A stretch of DNA of 13,113 bases, taken from contig JAQUQK010000028.1 in assembly GCA_028716125.1 (NCBI GenBank), positions 1 through 13,113 on the forward strand, in the 5' to 3' direction. Position 1 is the first letter of the stretch; each line of letters begins with the position of its first letter. The DNA is from Thermoplasmatota archaeon (GTDB lineage Archaea > Thermoplasmatota > JAQUQK01). A program made the position numbers and the translations under genes. The notes beneath the pieces were generated by a model. That model was given only the letters and a program-made list of their open reading frames with translations, made no database searches and had not been told where the DNA came from. Below are positions 1 to 7,457 of the stretch, one piece after another.

Positions 1-4
1 GAGG
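1..4 (+). promoter_or_regulatory. Shine-Dalgarno site of paralogue A
   Basis: GAGG, followed by an A-rich spacer, ends five bases before the ATG at 10. It supports that start codon and shows that the sequence begins right at the translation start, so the promoter and any upstream gene lie outside the window. Confidence 0.7.
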
Positions 5-9
5 AAAAA

Positions 10-1803
10 ATGAAGAAGATACTGATTGCTGGAATGCTTATTGCGTGTTCGACGGCCGTTTTCGCGTCGCTCGACCGCGCGTCCGTGATATTTAAAGAAA
101 AGGAAAAAGTTCCCATCGAGGAAATCGTCCAACTCAAAGAAATAACCCCCAACGTCTGGCGGCTTAAAATTCCGGTCTCCAAGCTCGACCCGTCGAAAGT
201 TGAATATGTGGATGTCTCCAATCTCGCGGCCGAGGCGAAGAAGGGGGAGGACGGCTACTTTGTTCTGCCGCCCAACATTCTGGGGAGCTTTCGGCTCGAC
301 AAAGGATCGGCGAAGGGCGGAATGGCCATGACAATGTACGGCATGAAAACCCCGCGAGACTGTTTTGTCGCTATTCTCAAAGGGCTGCCGTACGAGAGCT
401 CCACATATGTAGACGTCAAAGACGGCGTGTACAAAATGAAGACGCGCACGAAGCTGGACGCCTGCCCCAACAACAAGCCCTACGATGATTTAATCATAGA
501 CTTCTACAAGCTCGACGGAAAAGACGCAAACTATTCGGGCATGGGGCGAAAATACCGCGAGTGGCAGATTGCCGAAAAGGGCGTCGTTCCGCTCAAGAAA
601 AGGGTGAAATTCCGCCCCGAACTCAAAAAGAGCGTTAATGATATTCTTGTTCGATTCTCCCATGGCGGAAAAGGCATAAACAAAAAAATAGAAGACCAGA
701 CGGTCGAGAACGAGCCCAAGATTAACGTCAAAAACACTTTCGACGACATGATAAAGTACATGCGCGAGCTCAAGGCCATGGGAGTGGACGACGTTGACGT
801 TCACAGTGTGGGATGGAATAAAAGCGGACACGACGGCCGCTACCCCCAGCTCTTTCCCGTAGAGCCTCTTTTCGGCGGAGAGGCCAAGCTGCGCGAGGCC
901 ATCAAAACCGCGCAGGAGCTCGGCTACCAGATTACCTGCCACACCAATTACACCGACGCATTCAAGATTGCCGATTGCTGGGACGACAATCTCATATCGC
1001 GAAATCGCGGCGGAGCCCTTCAAAAAAGCGGCGTATGGAGCGGCGGCCGCGCTTATAGACCCTGCCCGAGGCAGGTTTTGAAACTCCGCGCGGAAAAAGA
1101 CTTTGACCAAGTCGCCGCGCTCGGCTTCCACGGGCTTCACCATATAGACGTAATCACTTGCATGACACCGCAGCCGTGCTTTTCAAAAAAGCATCCGTGC
1201 AGCCGCAAGGATTCCGTCGACTACTGGTGCAAGATCATGGAGCTTGCCCGCGCGAAATTCGGCGGATTCAGCTCCGAATCCAGTTTCGATTTTGCCGCGA
1301 AAGATCTGGACTTCGCATTTTACGTTTCGGGCTATCCCAACCACATGCCCAAGAAAAACGAGTTGTACGACCGTACCATACCGCTTTGGGAAATTGCCTT
1401 TCACGGGATAATATTGAGCAATCCCTTCTGGGAGACTGTGGACCCGACCCAGCCTCGCGACACTAAGGGGCAGTTCGCATTTTTGCACAAGAAGTGGAAA
1501 CGGGTTCTTAAGGTTATGGAGCACGGAGGCAGACCGTGTTTCTATTGGATGAATTACAAGAAATACGGAATGGCGCCCGTAAAGGAGATATACGACATGT
1601 ATCAGCCTGTTAAGTATCTGCAGTATGAATTTATGGATGAGCACAAGGAGCTTGCAAAAGACGTATTCATGACTCGCTACGGCGACGGCAGCGAAATAAT
1701 AACAAATTATTCCGAAGTCGAATTCCCGTATAAGGGCGAAAACGTGAATGCGCACGAATACAAACTTTTTAAGCCGAACTCGGCTGACGCAGCCCAATAT
1801 TGA
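10..1803 (+). CDS. Secreted TIM-barrel glycosidase-like protein (GH101/GH129-like), paralogue A
   Basis: 597 residues. A Sec signal peptide (about residues 1-19, ending VFA|S) predicts export. LIAC at 10-13 resembles a lipobox but lies very close to the N-terminus. Residues 20-200 look like a beta-rich N-terminal domain that ends in a motif shared with paralogues B and C (ANYSGMGRKYR, 173-183). Residues 240-480 look like an (alpha/beta)8 barrel. The last 60 residues (DVFMTRYGDGSEIITNY, 551-567) resemble the beta domain that closes many glycosidases. Candidate catalytic residues are Asp380 (HHIDV) and Glu423 (SSES), 43 apart as in B and C. Family knowledge: GH101 and GH129 are retaining alpha-N-acetylgalactosaminidases with an Asp/Glu pair, and a DUF5696-type family is an alternative. 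The protein is cysteine-rich around the active site (C384, C390, C397, C407), unlike its paralogues. It lies 270 bases before the fucosidase gene on the same strand. Being a gene is near certain; the enzymatic role is inferred. Confidence 0.62.
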   Translation: MKKILIAGMLIACSTAVFASLDRASVIFKEKEKVPIEEIVQLKEITPNVWRLKIPVSKLDPSKVEYVDVSNLAAEAKKGEDGYFVLPPNILGSFRLDKGSAKGGMAMTMYGMKTPRDCFVAILKGLPYESSTYVDVKDGVYKMKTRTKLDACPNNKPYDDLIIDFYKLDGKDANYSGMGRKYREWQIAEKGVVPLKKRVKFRPELKKSVNDILVRFSHGGKGINKKIEDQTVENEPKINVKNTFDDMIKYMRELKAMGVDDVDVHSVGWNKSGHDGRYPQLFPVEPLFGGEAKLREAIKTAQELGYQITCHTNYTDAFKIADCWDDNLISRNRGGALQKSGVWSGGRAYRPCPRQVLKLRAEKDFDQVAALGFHGLHHIDVITCMTPQPCFSKKHPCSRKDSVDYWCKIMELARAKFGGFSSESSFDFAAKDLDFAFYVSGYPNHMPKKNELYDRTIPLWEIAFHGIILSNPFWETVDPTQPRDTKGQFAFLHKKWKRVLKVMEHGGRPCFYWMNYKKYGMAPVKEIYDMYQPVKYLQYEFMDEHKELAKDVFMTRYGDGSEIITNYSEVEFPYKGENVNAHEYKLFKPNSADAAQY

Positions 1804-1853
1804 AAAAGTATAGTCGATATTTCGCCATGAACGAAAAATTTATTTGCATTTTA

Positions 1854-1867
1854 TGTTAACGATACCA
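1854..1867 (+). promoter_or_regulatory. Possible LacI-type operator in the gap before the fucosidase gene
   Basis: TGTTAACGATACCA is an imperfect palindrome centred on a CG step, with five of seven base pairs symmetric. This resembles operators of LacI/GalR-family sugar regulators. It lies between weak hexamers TTGCAT (1844-1849) and AATAGT (1867-1872), spaced by 17 bases. A second promoter-like pair, TTTAAA (1954-1959) and CATAAT (1976-1981), lies further downstream in the same AT-rich gap. No regulator gene is in the window. This is a weak call made from a single copy. Confidence 0.2.
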
Positions 1868-2073
1868 ATAGTGTCAAAGTCAAGGAGGAGGCGCGCGGCG
1901 GGAAATTTAATTCCGATAGGGAAAGCGGTTTATGCGGGGCGCAAAAAAAAGAATTTAAAAAATCTTAAAACCACGCATAATCTCAAAATACCGCTGCGGC
2001 GCCAAATGCCTATCCTACACGACGATAGCATAATTCCATTTATACGCAACAGCAGAACATTAAGGCCAAACAA

Positions 2074-3789
2074 ATGAAAACAAAGATAATGATAACTCTC
2101 GCTGCGGCTTTTGCGCTGTCCGCTTTCGCGGCCGAAAACGTCGCCCCGGGAGAGACCGACAACCTCGGCAAAATTGGAATGCCGAACTACCCGACGGCTC
2201 CCGCCGAATACCGTCGGCCCGAGGGATACAAGCCGTATCTGTACAAGCTCAACCTCGAACAGATAAGCGCCGCGTATTCGGCCGAAACCGTTGCGCGGGG
2301 AGACGCCGTTTACGGAAAAGTCCGCGAAATAAACGAAAACGGGAAATGGAAGGCCACGGGCAAGAGCATAGACAAGCACAAATGTCCCGAGTGGTTTAAG
2401 GACGCGAAGTTCGGCATTTTCATAGACTGGGGGCTTTGGTCTATAGCCTCGTGGGCGCCCAAGCGCGACAAGGGCGCAATGTATCCCGACTGGTACGAGT
2501 ACAGAATGTATACCGAATACACCACGCCGAAGTCGGCCTATACCGCCTTCAGGCCCTACCATATAAAAAACTGGGGTGCGGATTTTCAGCGCGACCACTT
2601 CATACCCCTCTTCAAGGCCGAAAGGTTCGATGCCGACAAGCTTGTCGAAGTTTTTAAAGACTGCGGTGCCAAGTATGTCGTCCCCTTCTGCAAGCATCAT
2701 TCGGGTTTCTGCATTTGGCCGAGCTCCTTCACCCTGCGCGACGTTTCCGACATGGGGCCGCGCCGCGACATAGCCGGAGAGCTCGTTAAGGCCTGCCGCA
2801 AAAGCGATCTCAAGTTCGGCTTTTATTTCAGCCTGCGCGAATGGGAGTATCCGATTCTCGACGCCGACGGAAAAATCAAAAAGCTCGAATGGGACGGCAA
2901 AGTGGAAGACTACACTCCAGACATGGAGTACAAGGCTTCGGGCAAAATCGCCGTAAAAGACTATGTTAGGCAATATCTGATTCCCGAGGCGGTGGAGTTC
3001 ATCGACAACTACTCTCCCGACCTGATCTGGTACGACGGCGAATGGCGCTATCGCGCCCTGCACAGCGGTTCCTATGACATCTCCGCCTATTTCTATAACG
3101 TCAACGAGGGCAAGAAAGAAGTTGCCGTCAACGACCGCTACGGCGACGGGGAGCCCGACGAAATAACCGGTAAATTCACCAAGAAAAAGCGCGTATGGCT
3201 GCGCACCGTCCGCGGAGATTACTACACCAACGAGTACGGCGACACCGCCGAGCGTCTCGACCCGAAAAAATACCATCCGTGGGAGGCTTGCCGGGGAATC
3301 AGCCAGTCCTTCGGCAACAATTGGCAGGACAACGCCTCGAACGTCATAACGTCGAAAGAGTTTATAGCGATGTTCGCCGACATGGTAGCTCACGGCGGAA
3401 ACCTGCTGCTTATCGTCAATCTCGACGGGCAGGGGGAGATTCCGGAAATTCAGAAGAAGAGGCTGCTGGACATCGGCAAATGGCTCAAGAAAAACGGAGA
3501 GGCGATTTACGCGACGCGCCTGCTTGCGCCTTTTGCGACGAAGGATGTCGCCTATACGCGCTCAAAAGACGCCCGCAGCGGCTACGCGATAGTGAAAAAT
3601 CCATCGGAAGAGGTTTTGCTTGAACTCGCCATTCCCGCCGGTGCGAAAGTTTCGGATCTGGCGTCGGGAATCGGGCTTTCCTGGAAGTATAAAAACGCCG
3701 CCGACCCGAAGGCGGGGGCGATGGTGAAGCTTCCTGAAAACCTTGCGAAGTCTCCGTTGCCCGTGGCTTTGAAACTCGACTTGAAATAA
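2074..3789 (+). CDS. Secreted alpha-L-fucosidase-like glycoside hydrolase, family GH29
   Basis: 571 residues with a Sec signal peptide (1-19, SAFA|A), so it acts outside the cytoplasm, presumably removing alpha-linked L-fucose from glycans. GH29 landmarks run in order: FGIFIDWGLWS (113-123), KHHSGFCIWPS (207-217), LKFGFYFSLREW (246-257), the nucleophile motif DLIWYDG with Asp321, PWEACRGISQSFG (402-414), GGNLLLIVNLDGQG (441-454), and a C-terminal beta-sandwich from about 485. Length is typical for the family. Two active-site positions differ from the usual family pattern: Asp118 replaces the His of FGIFIHWG, and Ser210 replaces the Asp of KHHDGF. The His corresponds to a fucose-contacting residue (His34) in the Thermotoga maritima enzyme. 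The family is clear, but substrate preference may differ from plain fucose. AAGG at 2060-2063 serves the ATG. Codons 70-110 are repeated exactly at the right end of the window. Confidence 0.85.
   Translation: MKTKIMITLAAAFALSAFAAENVAPGETDNLGKIGMPNYPTAPAEYRRPEGYKPYLYKLNLEQISAAYSAETVARGDAVYGKVREINENGKWKATGKSIDKHKCPEWFKDAKFGIFIDWGLWSIASWAPKRDKGAMYPDWYEYRMYTEYTTPKSAYTAFRPYHIKNWGADFQRDHFIPLFKAERFDADKLVEVFKDCGAKYVVPFCKHHSGFCIWPSSFTLRDVSDMGPRRDIAGELVKACRKSDLKFGFYFSLREWEYPILDADGKIKKLEWDGKVEDYTPDMEYKASGKIAVKDYVRQYLIPEAVEFIDNYSPDLIWYDGEWRYRALHSGSYDISAYFYNVNEGKKEVAVNDRYGDGEPDEITGKFTKKKRVWLRTVRGDYYTNEYGDTAERLDPKKYHPWEACRGISQSFGNNWQDNASNVITSKEFIAMFADMVAHGGNLLLIVNLDGQGEIPEIQKKRLLDIGKWLKKNGEAIYATRLLAPFATKDVAYTRSKDARSGYAIVKNPSEEVLLELAIPAGAKVSDLASGIGLSWKYKNAADPKAGAMVKLPENLAKSPLPVALKLDLK
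2279..2405 (+). repeat. 127-base exact direct repeat, copy 1 (inside the fucosidase gene)
   Basis: This stretch is identical at every base to the last 127 bases of the window (12987-13113), an offset of 10,708. The base before each copy differs (t at 2278, g at 12986), so the match is exactly 127 long on the left and limited only by the sequence end on the right. It covers fucosidase codons 70-110 plus flanking partial codons. Confidence 0.97.
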
Positions 3790-3812
3790 TCCGAGGGGCC
3801 GGATTATTTCAA
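3781..3812. terminator. Perfect 13-bp hairpin over the fucosidase stop codon
   Basis: Arms 3781-3793 and 3800-3812 pair without mismatch around a six-base loop (aggggc). The left arm contains the last codon and the stop codon TAA. There is no T-run after it on the plus strand, so by itself it is more likely an mRNA 3'-end stabiliser, or a terminator acting jointly with the next hairpin. Confidence 0.5.
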
Positions 3813-3843
3813 AAAAAGGAGGGGGAAGCTGTGCTTCCCCCTC
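3811..3843 (-). terminator. Intrinsic terminator of the Bax-inhibitor-1 family gene
   Basis: An 11-bp perfect stem (3819-3829 with 3833-3843, three-base loop) contains five G-C pairs in a row. Read on the minus strand it is followed by seven T (3811-3817), the classic Rho-independent layout, about 25 bases past the stop codon at 3869. On the plus strand it is followed only by TCTCTCATTT, so it may also help end the fucosidase transcript. Confidence 0.75.
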
Positions 3844-3868
3844 TCTCATTTAAGTGGTTTGCGCTCTA

Positions 3869-4561
3869 TTATCTGCGCGACCCCATCAGAATCTGAAGGA
3901 TGTACCAGAACATAAGCGCTATCGCCGCAAAGAGCCCGAGGGCCGCCGCCACGTATTGCGAATTTTGATATTGGTGCAAGACGGCGCTCGTCTGATAGAG
4001 CACGGCTATTCCCGCGAATACGACCATCGCTGCCGAAAACCAGAGTCCAAGGCTGAATCCGAAAAGCACCGCGCAGACAATAAGGCCGAGGGCTACGAAA
4101 GAGCCGATTACGAGAAAGGTTCCCAGGTATGAGAAATCCTTTTTTGTTATGAAAACGTAGGCCGTTATTCCGCCCGAAAGCGCGGCGGTGAGAATTGCGG
4201 CCTGCGGTATCGTGTCGGGGGCGTAGCTTTCCGCCACGAGCAGAAGCGGCAGAAATATTACGGCTTCGGCGACCACGTAAAGGTAGAGCCCCGCGTACTG
4301 TTTGCCCAGGGACGCGGCGGAAAGAGCCCAGGAATTTGCCAGCCAGGAAACCCCCATGAAGGCCAGCAACACTATCAGCCAGTTTCCCCCGTTGACCATG
4401 CGCGCCGCGAATTCGACCGCCGGCTGCCACGACATCAGCAGCGCCTCGACGCCTATGAATGCAACAAAGGCCAGGGCCAGGTTCAGGTACGTTTTGCGTA
4501 TAAATTCGGATCTTGCGCTCGCCGCGGCAATTCCGCTTTCAAATGCGTTTTCTGTATACAT
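3869..4561 (-). CDS. Bax inhibitor-1 / YccA (UPF0005) family integral membrane protein
   Basis: 230 residues, nearly all hydrophobic, with seven probable membrane segments (about 27-45, 60-80, 90-110, 118-137, 146-166, 170-189, 203-225). The N-terminal FIRKTYLNLALAF (20-32) and the SYLGTFL motif (144-150) before the fifth segment are family hallmarks. Members such as Bacillus YetJ form pH-sensitive calcium leaks, and E. coli YccA modulates FtsH. The two Asp residues of the YetJ pH sensor appear to be missing: the LYDTS-type motif reads LYQTS (Gln190), and the last segment has no Asp. Channel gating may therefore be altered or lost. The gene stands alone, convergent with the fucosidase gene and divergent from rph, with a clear terminator. 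No strong Shine-Dalgarno site precedes the ATG. Family assignment is good; cellular role is unknown. Confidence 0.83.
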   Translation of the reverse strand: MYTENAFESGIAAASARSEFIRKTYLNLALAFVAFIGVEALLMSWQPAVEFAARMVNGGNWLIVLLAFMGVSWLANSWALSAASLGKQYAGLYLYVVAEAVIFLPLLLVAESYAPDTIPQAAILTAALSGGITAYVFITKKDFSYLGTFLVIGSFVALGLIVCAVLFGFSLGLWFSAAMVVFAGIAVLYQTSAVLHQYQNSQYVAAALGLFAAIALMFWYILQILMGSRR

Positions 4562-4624
4562 ATTTTATTGAAGGATTGAATTGTCTTGTAAACTTTTACC
4601 CATCTAAACATAACGGCAAAAACA

Positions 4625-5380
4625 ATGGAAGACGAAAGCAAAATTTTAACGGCGCGCTCAGACGGCCGCGCCTGCGGCGAACTTCGCAAAATATCCTTTG
4701 AAACCGGCATAGCTCCCAACGCTACGGGTTCGGTTCTCGTATCCTTCGGCAACACGAAGGTCATATGCGCGGCTACGGCCGAAAAACGCGTTCCGCCCTG
4801 GATGAACGCCCTCGAGCCCCCCAAGGGGTGGATGAGCGCGGAATATTCCATGCTTCCATATTCGACGCTTCAGCGCAAGCAGAGGGCTTCAAGCGCGGGT
4901 AAAGTCGACGGTCGGTCGGTCGAAATACAGAGGCTTATAGGGCGTTCCCTGCGGGCCGTTGCCGACCTCGAAAAAACTCCGGGCTGGACGCTCTGGATAG
5001 ACTGCGACGTCCTCCAGGCCGACGGCGGCACGAGGACGGCTTCGATAAGCGGCGCCTATGTCGCCGCCAAAATTGCCGTGAAAAAACTTATGGCCTCGGG
5101 AGAACTTGCGGCCGACCCCTTCGTCGACTCTGTCGCGGCGGTCAGTGTCGGGATGTTCGGAGGCCGTCACGTGCTCGATTTGCCTTATGAAGAAGACAAA
5201 GATGCCGATGTAGACGCCAATGTTGTAATGACCGGCTCGGGCCGTTTCGTCGAAATACAGGCGAGCGGCGAAGAGGCGACTTTCGACGATTCCCAGCTGG
5301 CCGAACTTCTGGGCTTGGCGCGCGGCGGCATAGCCGAAATATCGCGCCTTCAGTCCGAGGCCATAGAATCGGCAAAGTAA
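4625..5380 (+). CDS. rph: RNase PH (phosphorolytic 3'-5' exoribonuclease)
   Basis: 251 residues, the usual length, cytoplasmic. RNase PH trims the 3' ends of tRNA precursors by phosphorolysis and acts as a hexameric ring. Family motifs are all present: GWMSAEYSMLPYSTLQR (68-84), EIQRLIGRSLRA (100-111), DCDVLQADGGTRTASISGAY (126-145) with the phosphate-binding GTRT, AAVSVGMFGG (171-180), and the metal-site region DLPYEEDKDADVDANVVM (185-202). No key residue looks missing. The ATG at 4625 has little Shine-Dalgarno signal. The next gene begins 21 bases after the stop and is probably cotranscribed. This is an ordinary chromosomal housekeeping gene, and it argues that the window is chromosomal rather than plasmid. 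Confidence 0.97.
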   Translation: MEDESKILTARSDGRACGELRKISFETGIAPNATGSVLVSFGNTKVICAATAEKRVPPWMNALEPPKGWMSAEYSMLPYSTLQRKQRASSAGKVDGRSVEIQRLIGRSLRAVADLEKTPGWTLWIDCDVLQADGGTRTASISGAYVAAKIAVKKLMASGELAADPFVDSVAAVSVGMFGGRHVLDLPYEEDKDADVDANVVMTGSGRFVEIQASGEEATFDDSQLAELLGLARGGIAEISRLQSEAIESAK

Positions 5381-5401
5381 AACTTCAAAACATTCAAGGA
5401 T

Positions 5402-5725
5402 ATGGAAAAGATTCAACGCGCGGTGGAAAAATTCCGCAAGCCCTACTCATGCGCTCAAACCGTGTACGCCGCCTTCAAAGACGCCGGTGAAGAGAAACTT
5501 GCCGACCTTAAGGCCAACAGTTCCGGCAAAGCCGCACGCGGCCTTTGTGGGGCCGTGTACGCGGCGCGGCTCCTCGTTTCTGAGGACAAGCGCGGGTTTA
5601 TGGAGGCGGAATTCGCCGCCGCCGTCGGAGACGCCAGGTGCAGGGAGATAAAGACGGTCCACAAGACCCCATGCGAGGCCTGCGTGAAAATCGCGGCCGA
5701 ACTGGTCGAAAAGTATTCGCGTTAG
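5402..5725 (+). CDS. Small cysteine-motif protein, C_GCAxxG_C_C family-like
   Basis: 107 residues, with no signal peptide or membrane segment. Five cysteines are arranged as SCAQ (C17), GLCGAVYAAR (C49), ARCREIK (C80) and PCEAC (C91, C94). This matches the layout of the C_GCAxxG_C_C family (a conserved early CAQ, then CGA, then late Cys residues), whose members are presumed redox or metal-binding proteins of unknown function. The protein is somewhat short for the family, and the central glycine-rich part is reduced to GLCGA. It starts 21 bases after rph in the same direction, so it is likely cotranscribed with it. AAGGA at 5396-5400 lies only one base before the ATG, unusually close for a Shine-Dalgarno site, so that site may not be used as such. 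A functional link to RNase PH is not evident. Confidence 0.7.
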   Translation: MEKIQRAVEKFRKPYSCAQTVYAAFKDAGEEKLADLKANSSGKAARGLCGAVYAARLLVSEDKRGFMEAEFAAAVGDARCREIKTVHKTPCEACVKIAAELVEKYSR

Positions 5726-5898
5726 GGCATTTCCCGTCGGGGATTCTTAAGCTTTCGGTTCTTCTTTTTAGGCGGCTCTTCGGAGGGAAGAGCGCGGTCT
5801 GCGCGCGTTCTCGCCGGGCGGATGTTTTTCAGGCGTGAAAATCTTTGCATTGTCTGTTGGCGTCTGTTTTGGGCGTGTCGGTCTTTACATAAAAAAAC

Positions 5899-5927
5899 TT
5901 GACATTTAAGCTGTTGTGAAAAACAAT
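5899..5927 (+). promoter_or_regulatory. Probable promoter of the PEP-CTERM gene
   Basis: A perfect -35 hexamer TTGACA (5899-5904) is followed after 17 bases by AACAAT (5922-5927), which matches four of six positions of the -10 consensus. It lies in an AT-rich gap with no other gene between it and the ATG at 6011, implying a 5' leader of about 75 bases. Confidence 0.5.
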
Positions 5928-5957
5928 ATTCCCATACTCAAAAAAATGAGCCTCTCA

Positions 5958-5984
5958 CCCTCTTGAAAAGAGGGGTTTTCTTTC
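5958..5984 (+). promoter_or_regulatory. Leader hairpin with T-rich tail upstream of the PEP-CTERM gene (possible attenuator)
   Basis: CCCTCTT (5958-5964) pairs perfectly with AAGAGGG (5968-5974) around a GAA loop, and is followed by GTTTTCTTT. It lies between the probable promoter and the start codon, where a weak intrinsic terminator would act as an attenuator. It could instead be the end of a transcript reading through from the preceding gene. Confidence 0.4.
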
Positions 5985-6010
5985 ATCTCCAATTTCAGGC
6001 ATAAAATATT

Positions 6011-7408
6011 ATGAAGCGTTTGTTTTCTATCTTATCAGGATTCTTGTCGTTATCAGCCTCGTCGTTTGCAGCGACAGTGTATGTTGGGGCCGACGGCAAA
6101 TATTATGACGCCGTTTCGGGCGGCAGCGAAACTACTTATGTCGACGGCGACCTTCTCGGTTTCCAGACGGGCGTGACCACATGGAATGTTTCCAGCAATT
6201 TTACGGTTTTCGACGGTTTGGACTATTCCACAACCTCCGGAATTACCGCAAACATTGCAAGCGGTGCAACTTTGACTTTTGCAACGACAATGTTCCCCAC
6301 GGCTTCGTCTTCTTCAAACATTACGTTTTCAGGAGCCGGAAGTTTGGCGGTTTCGGCGTTCGTCCCAGCTACGTATAGTGCTATTCACCCCACTATAACA
6401 ATTGATATGGATTTGACGGTTTCGACCTCATACAGTTCGTATTCGGCTATCAATCTTATCGTGACGGAGGGGCATACCTATAAAAATGCACGTTTTTCAG
6501 GCGGCGTGTATCTCGAACTTGAAAGCAACGCCAAATATTACGCGACGGGTTCCACTCTCAATATTCAAGGTAGTGGCGCGGGGCTTTTAACTGCCTCGGG
6601 ATCATACCTTAATACGATCATAAATATGAGAATGACGAACGGAAATGTTTCAGGCAAGGTCGTCGTTCAGGGCGGCAGAACCGTCACAAGCGATTATGGC
6701 GGCGACACCTATTCAATGGAGTTGACGGGCGTAAACACTTTCAACGCCTCTGCAGAGGTTCAGCAGCTGAAAGCCGATACCTATCAGCGCACGACATTCT
6801 ATGGAACGGTTAATTCATATGCCGGAACAAGCAAACTGGCGTTCGCAAACGTCGTGCAGCTCGCGAACGCCACCCTCAATCTGCACACTACCGACGCCAT
6901 CATCTCGGGTTGCGGGCAGTTCACCGAAGACAATGTTCCCGTCGGCAGCAGCCAGTCGAACTCAACGTTCATCTTAAACGGTACGCCGACATCTTCAAGT
7001 GGCGGTAAATCGACCGTGACGATGAATCTTTTCGCCGACCAGAACTTCGGGGAATTCCAGTTCATGCTCGATTCCGTTTTGAAGCTTGCCTTTAACGAAA
7101 GCGTTTTGAATGTCGGAGACTTCGTCACGGTTGATTCTACTACGATAAACCTCTTTCTAAACGGTCTTGGGGAGCAGAACTTTTTCATCAATAACATGAC
7201 CGAAAGTGAAATAGACGATCTGAAGCTCTACAACGCCGACGGCACGACCCTGCTTGTTAAGGACGTCGACTATTACGTGGTTGCGGGAACTTACAATAGC
7301 GCGGACGGATATTGGATTTCCACGGTCGTTCCCGAGCCTGCAGAATGGGCGGCCCTGTTCGGGGCTCTCGCTCTCGGACTTGCGATTTATCGCAAGCGGA
7401 ACAAGTAG
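6011..7408 (+). CDS. PEP-CTERM sorting-domain surface or secreted protein
   Basis: 465 residues: Sec signal peptide (1-20, SSFA|A), then a long Ser/Thr/Asn/Gly-rich body that looks like repetitive beta structure, then a PEP-CTERM tail at 439-465 (PEP at 441-443, a hydrophobic helix AALFGALALGLAIY, and a final RKRNK cluster). In PEP-CTERM/exosortase systems the tail is recognised and cut in the membrane by EpsH-type exosortase, and the protein is passed to the surface or exopolysaccharide. No exosortase gene lies in the window. The body has no recognised catalytic motif. Its Asn/Thr-rich, lower-GC composition differs from the neighbouring enzymes, as is usual for these proteins. The gene stands alone between its own promoter-like site and a strong terminator. 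Sorting-tail recognition is firm; the role of the body is unknown. Confidence 0.85.
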   Translation: MKRLFSILSGFLSLSASSFAATVYVGADGKYYDAVSGGSETTYVDGDLLGFQTGVTTWNVSSNFTVFDGLDYSTTSGITANIASGATLTFATTMFPTASSSSNITFSGAGSLAVSAFVPATYSAIHPTITIDMDLTVSTSYSSYSAINLIVTEGHTYKNARFSGGVYLELESNAKYYATGSTLNIQGSGAGLLTASGSYLNTIINMRMTNGNVSGKVVVQGGRTVTSDYGGDTYSMELTGVNTFNASAEVQQLKADTYQRTTFYGTVNSYAGTSKLAFANVVQLANATLNLHTTDAIISGCGQFTEDNVPVGSSQSNSTFILNGTPTSSSGGKSTVTMNLFADQNFGEFQFMLDSVLKLAFNESVLNVGDFVTVDSTTINLFLNGLGEQNFFINNMTESEIDDLKLYNADGTTLLVKDVDYYVVAGTYNSADGYWISTVVPEPAEWAALFGALALGLAIYRKRNK

Positions 7409-7420
7409 CAAATTGTTTTA

Positions 7421-7457
7421 AAAAACGGCGCGAGGCTTGGAGCTCCGCGCCGTTTTT
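7421..7457. terminator. Bidirectional intrinsic terminator between the PEP-CTERM gene and the minus-strand operon
   Basis: Arms 7421-7432 and 7446-7457 form a 12-bp stem: five A-T pairs outside seven G-C pairs (CGGCGCG with CGCGCCG). On the plus strand the right arm supplies TTTTT. On the minus strand it supplies TTTTT, with further T bases beyond it. It can end both converging transcripts. The rest of the gap up to 7614 holds nothing else recognisable. Confidence 0.85.

Noticed and set aside
22..49. Lipoprotein signal (LIAC) in paralogue A
   Set aside because: The Cys lies at residue 13, leaving too short a signal region, and a standard signal peptidase I site (VFA|S) follows; B and C use the same type.
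1844..2077. 77-codon plus-strand frame whose stop overlaps the fucosidase ATG
   Set aside because: The overlap looks like translational coupling, but the predicted peptide is Lys/Arg-rich, has no Shine-Dalgarno site, and spans AT-rich regulatory DNA.
1930..3393. Long open frame on the minus strand (487 codons) opposite the fucosidase gene
   Set aside because: It is antisense to a clear GH29 gene, shows no family motif, and has the Arg/Gly/Val/Phe-rich composition of a reverse-strand shadow.
4562..4624. Promoter-like hexamers for the divergent BI-1 and rph genes
   Set aside because: Candidates such as TTTACA with AATAAA on the minus strand would start transcription inside the coding sequence, and the plus-strand pair is weak. 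A promoter must be here, but the exact hexamers cannot be supported.
5775..5793. Seven-pair hairpin GCTCTTC/GAAGAGC after the small cysteine protein
   Set aside because: No T-run follows on either strand and it is too short to call a terminator with confidence.
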